This document shows, piece by piece, positions 1 to 6,384 of a stretch of 6,384 nt of DNA (position 1 is its first letter; each line of letters opens with the position of its first letter). The stretch is taken from positions 1 through 6,384 of the forward strand of contig CAUJJQ010000015.1 in NCBI GenBank assembly GCA_963205285.1, in the 5' to 3' direction. This DNA comes from Pseudomonadota bacterium (GTDB lineage: Bacteria; Pseudomonadota; Alphaproteobacteria; Sphingomonadales; Sphingomonadaceae). Position numbers and translations under genes: made by a program. Below the pieces are notes generated by a model. It saw only the letters and a program-made list of their open reading frames with translations, did not search any database and was not told the DNA's origin.

Positions 1-2
1 AG

Positions 3-745
<743 letters not shown>

Positions 746-795
746 AAATACCCCCAACCACGCCTACAAATGCAAACGATAGCTAGGGTTGATTA

Positions 796-1944
796 TTATT
801 CTGTCAAATCGTCCCACGCATCTTTTAACTTGTCGAAAAAGCCGCGCGAACGGGGGCATTCTTCGCCGGTTTCGGTGGCGCGAAACGCTTCCAGCAATTC
901 TTTTTGCTTGGCCGACATGCGGGTCGGGGTTTCGACATCAACCTCTATCACCAGATCGCCCGCGCCGCGCGCGTTGAGCACCGGCATCCCCGCACCGCGC
1001 AGCCGCAATTGCTTGCCCGACTGGATGCCCGGGGGAATGCGGAAAACATGTTCGCTGCGGTCCAGTCCCGGCACTTTCACTTCGCCGCCCAAGGCTGCGG
1101 TGGTGAAACTGATCGGCACATGGGTGAACAGGGTCGAACCTTCGCGCGAATAAACGGCATGTTTCTGCACGTGGAGGAAGATATATAAATCGCCCGGTGG
1201 TGCGCCGCGCGCGCCCGCTTCGCCTTCGCCGGACAGGCGGATGCGCGTGCCGTCATCGACGCCGGGCGGGATGGTGACGTTCAATGTCTTCTTGCGGTCA
1301 ACCCGCCCCTGACCCTGACAATGGGTGCAAGGTTCGGAAATCACCTGCCCCGCGCCCATGCACGTCGGGCAGGTGCGTTCGACCATGAAGAAACCCTGCT
1401 GTGCGCGCACTTTGCCCGCACCATGGCATGATGGGCAGGCCGCAGCCGACGTGCCCGGTTTGGCCCCTGAACCGCTGCACGGGTCGCAACGGGCCGCAAC
1501 CTCCACCTCTATGTCGGCATCCTTGCCGTGAAAGGCGTCGTCCAATGTGATGCCGAGGTCATAGCGTAAGTCTGCGCCGCGCGTGGGCGAGCGCCGCCCA
1601 CCCGCTGCCGCGCCGCCGAATGCGCCGCCGAAAATGGTTTCGAAAATATCGCCGATGTCGCCAAAATCCGCGCCGCCGCCGCCAAAGCCATTTTGGCCAT
1701 TGACCCCATCCTTGCCGAAACGGTCATAAGCGGCGCGTTTTTGCGGATCTTTCAGGCAGTCATAAGCTTCGTTGATCGCCTTGAACTTGCCTTCGCTGGT
1801 GTCGCAGCCGGGGTTTTTATCGGGGTGATATTGCATGGCAAGCTTGCGATAAGCGGCCTTAATCTCCCGATCATCGGCGCTGCGCGCGACGCCCAATAAT
1901 TCATAATATTCTGCGTCCACGCTCAACTTCGCGTCCCCCGCCAT
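796..1944 (-). CDS. dnaJ: Chaperone protein DnaJ (Hsp40)
   Basis: This cytoplasmic co-chaperone delivers unfolded clients to DnaK and stimulates its ATPase. Its 382 residues give the full domain order: J domain at about 12-78 with the HPD motif at 40-42; a Gly/Phe-rich linker at about 82-118; a zinc domain with four CxxCxGxG repeats whose Cys pairs sit at 153/156, 170/173, 192/195 and 206/209; then the two beta-barrel client-binding domains and a dimerisation tail. All eight zinc Cys are present. Length is slightly above the family norm of about 375 because of the N-terminus. The ATG at 1944 has no clear Shine-Dalgarno sequence. A TTG at 1926 is preceded by GGGGGA at a 7-base spacing and would give MSVDAEYYELLGV, closer to the usual DnaJ start, so the true start may be there. 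It follows dnaK by 53 bases, most of which form a hairpin. Confidence 0.97.
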   Translation of the reverse strand: MAGDAKLSVDAEYYELLGVARSADDREIKAAYRKLAMQYHPDKNPGCDTSEGKFKAINEAYDCLKDPQKRAAYDRFGKDGVNGQNGFGGGGADFGDIGDIFETIFGGAFGGAAAGGRRSPTRGADLRYDLGITLDDAFHGKDADIEVEVAARCDPCSGSGAKPGTSAAACPSCHGAGKVRAQQGFFMVERTCPTCMGAGQVISEPCTHCQGQGRVDRKKTLNVTIPPGVDDGTRIRLSGEGEAGARGAPPGDLYIFLHVQKHAVYSREGSTLFTHVPISFTTAALGGEVKVPGLDRSEHVFRIPPGIQSGKQLRLRGAGMPVLNARGAGDLVIEVDVETPTRMSAKQKELLEAFRATETGEECPRSRGFFDKLKDAWDDLTE

Positions 1945-1955
1945 GTCGTTATGGG

Positions 1956-1985
1956 GCCGCCCGCACCATCACCGGCGCGGGCGGC
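1956..1985 (-). promoter_or_regulatory. GC hairpin in the dnaK-dnaJ gap
   Basis: Arms GCCGCCCGC (1956-1964) and GCGGGCGGC (1977-1985) are perfectly complementary over 9 bases, with a 12-base loop. The element starts 12 bases after the dnaK stop and ends 11 bases before the dnaJ ATG. In the mRNA it is followed by CCCATAACGAC rather than a U run, so it is not a classical terminator. It may protect the dnaK 3' end, thin out read-through, or limit ribosome access to dnaJ, any of which would keep DnaK above DnaJ. The structure is seen; the role is inferred. Confidence 0.6.
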
Positions 1986-1997
1986 ATTTATCCCGCA

Positions 1998-3911
<1,914 letters not shown>

Positions 3912-3916
3912 TTTAG

Positions 3917-3921
3917 CCCTC
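3917..3921 (-). promoter_or_regulatory. Ribosome binding site of dnaK
   Basis: GAGGG on the minus strand, five bases before the dnaK ATG. The overlapping AGGGCU (3920-3915) can pair with AGCCUU (3944-3939) in the leader, which would hide this site. Confidence 0.7.
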
Positions 3922-3940
3922 TAATCAAATAATGTACCAA

Positions 3941-3964
3941 GGCTGCACCGCACGGGGCGCAACC
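3941..3964 (-). promoter_or_regulatory. Hairpin in the dnaK 5' leader
   Basis: In the mRNA, GGUUGCGCC (3964-3956) pairs with GGUGCAGCC (3949-3941) over 9 base pairs, two of them G-U, around a CCGUGC loop. CAAG (3969-3966) can also pair with CUUG (3941-3938) if two bases bulge. The hairpin would sit at the very 5' end of a transcript started near 3968. It may stabilise the mRNA. It competes with the helix that can cover the ribosome binding site, because both use bases 3941-3944. The fold is hand-drawn and no function has been shown. Confidence 0.45.
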
Positions 3965-4008
3965 GCTTGAGGCGGATATAGGAAGGCTTTTGGCTGCGAC
4001 AAGCGGTT
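3961..4008. repeat. Perfect 9-base inverted repeat flanking the dnaK promoter
   Basis: AACCGCTTG (3961-3969) and CAAGCGGTT (4000-4008) are exact reverse complements separated by 30 bases. One arm contains the CTTG -35 element of the dnaK promoter; the other covers the expected transcription start. The centre-to-centre distance is 39 bases, close to four helix turns. It could be a paired binding site for a regulator or a chance effect of the CTTG element. Confidence 0.55.
3973..4003 (-). promoter_or_regulatory. Sigma-32 (RpoH) heat-shock promoter of dnaK-dnaJ
   Basis: On the minus strand, CTTG (4003-4000) is followed by exactly 17 bases and then CCTATATCCG (3982-3973). This fits the alphaproteobacterial heat-shock pattern CTTG-N17/18-CYTATNTNNG at every fixed position. 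Transcription would start near 3968, leaving a leader of about 57 bases. No CIRCE element (TTAGCACTC-N9-GAGTGCTAA) is present, so control by HrcA is not indicated. Confidence 0.8.
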
Positions 4009-4035
4009 GGCATATGCGATGGATGCGATTATTTG
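4007..4035 (+). promoter_or_regulatory. Possible housekeeping promoter of the copper lipoprotein operon
   Basis: TTGGCA (4007-4012) matches five of six bases of the TTGACA consensus and is followed after 17 bases by TATTTG (4030-4035), a weak -10. If used, its -35 lies only three bases from the -35 of the divergent dnaK promoter. A second reading cannot be excluded, and no other candidate stands out before the gene at 4091. Confidence 0.3.
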
Positions 4036-4076
4036 CGTAAACCGACGCACCCGGGCCGATGCCGGGGCGCATGGGT

Positions 4077-4081
4077 AGAGG
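4077..4081 (+). promoter_or_regulatory. Ribosome binding site deciding the lipoprotein start
   Basis: AGAGG at 4077-4081 directly touches the ATG at 4082, which leaves no room for a ribosome to use that codon. The ATG at 4091 lies nine bases downstream, a workable spacing, and is therefore taken as the start. Confidence 0.6.
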
Positions 4082-4090
4082 ATGCCGAAC

Positions 4091-4765
4091 ATGCACCACC
4101 GCAATTTTCTTGTCGCCTTGCTGACCGTGCTGGCGGCGCTGTTTTTGGGCGCATGTTCGGGAGGAGCCACCCCCACCCATATCAGCGCGCAGGGGGCGAG
4201 CGTGCGCGTCAACCCCAATCCAGATGCGCCATGGGCGGCATATTTCACCCTGAAAGGCGGCGGCGAAACGCTGACCATCACCGGCGTTGCGGTGGATGGG
4301 GCGGCCCGCGCCGAATTGCATGAAAGCCAAATGACAGGGGGCGTTACCAATATGGCCGCGCTGTCGCGGATCAGCATAGCTGCGGGCGAAGATGTTATTT
4401 TCCGTCCCGGTGGCAAGCATGTCATGCTGTTTGGTGTAACGCCCGCTGCACGCGCCGCCGGGCAGATGACTTTGACGCTCAGCTTTGATGATGGTTCGAC
4501 ATTGCCGATCATCCTTGCCTTTGCACCGCAAGGTGCGGGTGCGGATGCGGCGGCACCCGTCCCGCCCACCGCACCCGTGCAGCCCATCGCACCCGTGCAG
4601 CCCGTGCAGACGAGCCAGCCTGTCCAGCCCGCGCCATCTGCTGCGCCCGCCAATCGTGCACAGCTCGAACGCGTCGCCCCCAGCGGCGGGCCGCTGAAGA
4701 TGCAGATTGACCGGGATGGGACGGCGCATGAAGTTGAACCCGCGCACGATAATCACCAGCATTGA
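4091..4765 (+). CDS. PCu(A)C-family copper-binding lipoprotein
   Basis: This family binds Cu(I) in the periplasm and helps load copper into cytochrome oxidase. Counted from the ATG at 4091 the product has 224 residues. A hydrophobic N-terminus ends in a lipobox, FLGAC, with Cys22 as the lipidation site, so it should be membrane-anchored facing the periplasm. The domain spans about residues 33-147 and carries the complete family motif H-X10-M-X21-H-X-M: His77, Met88, His110, Met112. The tail after residue 150 is unusual: three 6-residue repeats (APVPPT, APVQPI, APVQPV), more Pro/Gln/Ala, then a His-rich end (HDNHQH) that could bind metal. Family members are often only about 150-170 residues. 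The start at 4091 is preferred over 4082 from the ribosome binding site. The stop TGA overlaps the next ATG by one base. It is divergent from dnaK. The copper role is inferred from the motif. Confidence 0.88.
   Translation: MHHRNFLVALLTVLAALFLGACSGGATPTHISAQGASVRVNPNPDAPWAAYFTLKGGGETLTITGVAVDGAARAELHESQMTGGVTNMAALSRISIAAGEDVIFRPGGKHVMLFGVTPAARAAGQMTLTLSFDDGSTLPIILAFAPQGAGADAAAPVPPTAPVQPIAPVQPVQTSQPVQPAPSAAPANRAQLERVAPSGGPLKMQIDRDGTAHEVEPAHDNHQH
4553..4606 (+). repeat. Three tandem 18-base repeats in the lipoprotein tail
   Basis: Units begin at 4553, 4571 and 4589. The second and third, GCACCCGTGCAGCCCATC and GCACCCGTGCAGCCCGTG, differ at two bases; the first is more diverged (GCACCCGTCCCGCCCACC). 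They are in frame and encode APV(P/Q)P(T/I/V). Near-identity at the DNA level suggests recent duplication by slippage, so the linker length may vary between strains. Confidence 0.8.
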
Positions 4766-5256
4766 TGGCGCATGCTGATTGTGATCGACTGTTAACGGCG
4801 GGGGAGGTGAAGCTTGCCCGCGCGATTTTTGGCGCTGCCATAAATTATGACGCTGTGCGCATTTGTCAGCGCAAATGGGCGTTTTTCCAATCACCGCGCA
4901 CCGTCATGGCCCCGATGGGCAATATCCATTTTCACCCGGCGGCCAAATTTTACTGCGACGATTTTTCGGTCGCCAAGCCCAATATGCGCGCGTTGTTCGT
5001 CCATGAAATGGTGCATGTCTGGCAGGCGCAAACGCGCGGACGCTGGTTTCTGGTGCTGATGCGCTGGCCGTTTGATTTATACCGCTATGCGCTGAAACCG
5101 GGCTGGCGGCTCAAACAATATGGGCTGGAACAACAGGCCGAAATCGTCGCCCATTATTATCTGCTCTCTATCGGCGAACGGGTGGCGGGTGCGCCGTCGC
5201 TGGAGTCCTATCGCGCGATCCTGCCCGAAGATTGGCCCGCGCACCAAATCCAATAG
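4765..5256 (+). CDS. Small HEMVH zinc-metallopeptidase-like protein (Vgr-related/DUF4157-like)
   Basis: The role is unknown. The 163-residue product starts at the ATG of a TGATG overlap with the upstream lipoprotein stop, so translation is probably coupled; an in-frame TTG at 4762 is less likely. The sequence opens with LTAGEVKLARAIFG and has MGNIHFHP near residue 55. It carries the zincin motif HEMVH at 80-84, inside LFVHEMVHVWQAQ. A Glu at 122 or 126 (LEQQAEIVAHYY) is a candidate third zinc ligand. This layout resembles short alphaproteobacterial proteins labelled Vgr-related and DUF4157-type HExxH proteins. There is no signal peptide or obvious membrane helix, although residues 92-110 (WFLVLMRWPFDLYRYAL) are hydrophobic and aromatic. 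Peptidase activity is inferred only from the motif. The tight link to a copper lipoprotein is of interest but does not define a function. Confidence 0.82.
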   Translation: MAHADCDRLLTAGEVKLARAIFGAAINYDAVRICQRKWAFFQSPRTVMAPMGNIHFHPAAKFYCDDFSVAKPNMRALFVHEMVHVWQAQTRGRWFLVLMRWPFDLYRYALKPGWRLKQYGLEQQAEIVAHYYLLSIGERVAGAPSLESYRAILPEDWPAHQIQ

Positions 5257-5264
5257 CTTGACGA

Positions 5265-5286
5265 TTTGGTATCGCATGATACCAAA
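5265..5286. promoter_or_regulatory. Palindrome between the zincin gene and the IDO gene (possible operator)
   Basis: TTTGGTATC (5265-5273) and GATACCAAA (5278-5286) are perfectly complementary around GCAT. The hairpin begins nine bases after the zincin stop. No T run follows on either strand, which weakens a terminator reading. A TTGACG (5258-5263) just upstream could be a -35 element, in which case the palindrome would cover the spacer and -10 region as a repressor operator would. The half-site TTGGTAT resembles sites of GntR-family regulators, but the four-base centre is not typical. The palindrome is certain; its function is not. Confidence 0.5.
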
Positions 5287-5378
5287 GGCGCGGGGGGAAT
5301 ATGCGGCGGCCAATGGCTCGCTTGGCCTCCCAAGCATAAGGGGCGGCCAAACCCGCGCCCCGCCGTTTGAGCAAAATC
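5287..5378. other. Leader region of the IDO gene with short inverted repeats
   Basis: No gene is supported here. Three short stem-capable pairs were seen: GGCCAA (5308-5313) with TTGGCC (5322-5327); GCTTGG (5320-5325) with CCAAGC (5330-5335), which overlaps the first and so excludes it; and GGGGCG (5340-5345) with CGCCCC (5356-5361). None is followed by a T run. They could fold in the untranslated leader of the downstream mRNA or be products of high GC content. Confidence 0.3.
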
Positions 5379-6384
5379 ATGCAACTTTCTGACTATCAAA
5401 TGTCCGCCGCGCGCGGCTTTTTGTCGCATTTTGAGCTGGCCGATATTGAATTGCCGAGCGAATTTGCTCCGCTGGAGGATGCGGCGGCCAATTTATCTGG
5501 CCTGATGTCATCTGGCCGGGTGCGCCATTGGCTGGACCAATTGCCCGACATTGACCTTGGCCAGTTCGCGGTGGAGGCAGATGAGGATGTGGTGCGCGCT
5601 GCGATGGTGCGGCTCAGCTTCCTTGTTCAGGCCTATGTATGGGGCGAAAGTGATGCGGCGCAAAGCCTGCCCGCAAACCTTGCCAAGCCGATGGTCGCGG
5701 TTGCGGACCGTTTGGGGCAGGCACCCTTGCTCCCTTATTCGGCCTATGTGCTCGACAATTGGACGCGGCTCGACCGCGAAGCGCCGGTCACCCTCGACAA
5801 TATATATATGGTGCAGAATTTCATCGGCGGGGATGATGAAAATTGGTTCGTCATGGTTCATGTCGCGATTGAAGCGGCGGCGGGCCAAGCGTTGCAACTG
5901 GGCTGCGAAATTGTCGATTGCGCCAAAAATGGTGATGTCGCGGGGGCGACAGCACGGCTCGAAAAAATGGCTGACGTCTGGGTGGCAATCAACGCTGCTT
6001 TTGACCGTATGCCCGAACGCTGCGACCCCTATATCTACTACCACCGCGTGCGCCCCTATATCCACGGCTGGGCGAATAACCCGGCGCTGCCCGATGGCCT
6101 CGTCTATCAGGGCGTTGATCGTTTCGGTGGCAAGGGACAGGCGTTTCGCGGCCAGACCGGTTCGCAATCCTCCATCGTGCCCGCGATGGATGCGCTGTTC
6201 GGGGTGGACCATAGCGCCGACCCGCTGCGCGCATTCCTCGACGAATTGCACCAATATCGCCCCGTGGCCCACCGCCGCTTTATCGATGATTTGCGCGCCC
6301 AATCGACGCTGCGTCCCTTTGCGATTGCCGCCAATGACTGCGCGATCAAAGACGCGTTCAACGCGATTGTGGAGGCGGTGTCAC
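5379..6384 (+). CDS. Indoleamine 2,3-dioxygenase family heme protein (3' end outside window)
   Basis: Family members insert O2 into the indole ring of tryptophan to give N-formylkynurenine. The frame runs from the ATG at 5379 to the window edge without a stop, giving 335 residues of a protein likely near 400. Hallmarks compared with human IDO1: FLVQAYVWGE (81-90), LPYSAYVLDNW (118-128), HGWANNPALPDGLVYQG (229-245), RGQTGSQSS (257-265) and YRPVAHRRF (293-301), whose His298 matches the proximal heme ligand His346. By hand alignment the distal Arg231 is Arg225, Phe226/Phe227 are Tyr220/Tyr221, Ser167 is His161 and Ser263 is Thr260. The ATG at 5379 has only a weak GAG upstream; an ATG at 5400 has none. 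No kynurenine pathway partner is visible, so the substrate is open. Bacteria mostly use tryptophan 2,3-dioxygenase, so this is an uncommon choice. It is soluble, with no signal peptide. Confidence 0.9.
   Translation, partial: MQLSDYQMSAARGFLSHFELADIELPSEFAPLEDAAANLSGLMSSGRVRHWLDQLPDIDLGQFAVEADEDVVRAAMVRLSFLVQAYVWGESDAAQSLPANLAKPMVAVADRLGQAPLLPYSAYVLDNWTRLDREAPVTLDNIYMVQNFIGGDDENWFVMVHVAIEAAAGQALQLGCEIVDCAKNGDVAGATARLEKMADVWVAINAAFDRMPERCDPYIYYHRVRPYIHGWANNPALPDGLVYQGVDRFGGKGQAFRGQTGSQSSIVPAMDALFGVDHSADPLRAFLDELHQYRPVAHRRFIDDLRAQSTLRPFAIAANDCAIKDAFNAIVEAVS

Noticed and set aside
746..795. Terminator or promoter between dnaJ and the metallo-beta-lactamase remnant
   Set aside because: No stable hairpin and no convincing -35/-10 pair was found in the 50 bases, so read-through from dnaJ is the simpler view.
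4014..4031. Tandem ATGCGAT repeats (4014-4020 and 4023-4029) as a regulator site
   Set aside because: Only two 7-base copies overlapping the candidate promoter spacer; too short to separate from chance.
3912..4090. CIRCE element for HrcA control of dnaK
   Set aside because: No TTAGCACTC-N9-GAGTGCTAA or close variant is present; the 9-base inverted repeat here has a different sequence and a 30-base gap.
3925..4653. 242-residue minus-strand frame with Gly/Thr repeats
   Set aside because: The repeats are the antisense of the Pro-rich tandem repeats of the lipoprotein gene; the coding evidence is on the plus strand.
5265..5286. Rho-independent terminator after the zincin gene
   Set aside because: The stem is good, but neither side has a T run, and one side continues into a G-rich stretch. 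An operator or a simple hairpin is kept as the reading.
5508..6302. 264-residue minus-strand frame at the right end
   Set aside because: It is the shadow of the plus-strand IDO-family gene, which has clear family motifs along its whole length.

Overview
The window reads as chromosomal DNA of a GC-rich alphaproteobacterium, most likely a sphingomonad. Three things support this: the look of the DnaK, DnaJ and class II DAHP synthase proteins, the codon use, and an exact match to the alphaproteobacterial heat-shock promoter pattern in front of dnaK. The order-level placement is inference from recognition, not from a search.

Left end (1-795): the 3' part of a class II DAHP synthase gene (shikimate pathway, + strand) meets a short minus-strand gene tail to tail, with overlapping stop codons. 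The short gene encodes a secreted protein of about 117 residues. It looks like a metallo-beta-lactamase-fold protein whose metal-binding centre has been deleted in frame, joining the first beta strands to the last helix.

Centre (796-4090): the dnaK-dnaJ chaperone operon on the minus strand. Both genes are full length. A sigma-32 type promoter (CTTG-N17-CCTATATCCG) lies about 65 bases before the dnaK start, flanked by a perfect 9-base inverted repeat. The dnaK leader can fold into a hairpin and, alternatively, a helix that covers the ribosome binding site. A strong GC hairpin fills most of the dnaK-dnaJ gap. The broken metallo-beta-lactamase gene follows dnaJ by 50 bases and may be read from the same transcript.

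Right of dnaK (4091-5256): a divergent two-gene operon. The first gene is a PCu(A)C-type copper-binding lipoprotein with the full H-X10-M-X21-H-X-M motif and an added Pro-rich, His-ended tail. The second, joined by a TGATG stop/start overlap, is a small HEMVH metallopeptidase-like protein of unknown role.

Right end (5257-6384): a 122-base gap with a 9+9 base palindrome, then the first 335 codons of an indoleamine 2,3-dioxygenase family gene that runs off the window. It keeps the proximal heme histidine and the distal arginine, but has Tyr-Tyr and His where human IDO1 has Phe-Phe and Ser.

No rRNA, tRNA, CRISPR array, insertion sequence or phage gene was seen. The least ordinary items are the internally deleted metallo-beta-lactamase gene, the bacterial IDO homologue with its operator-like palindrome, the copper lipoprotein/zincin pair, and the structured dnaK control region.
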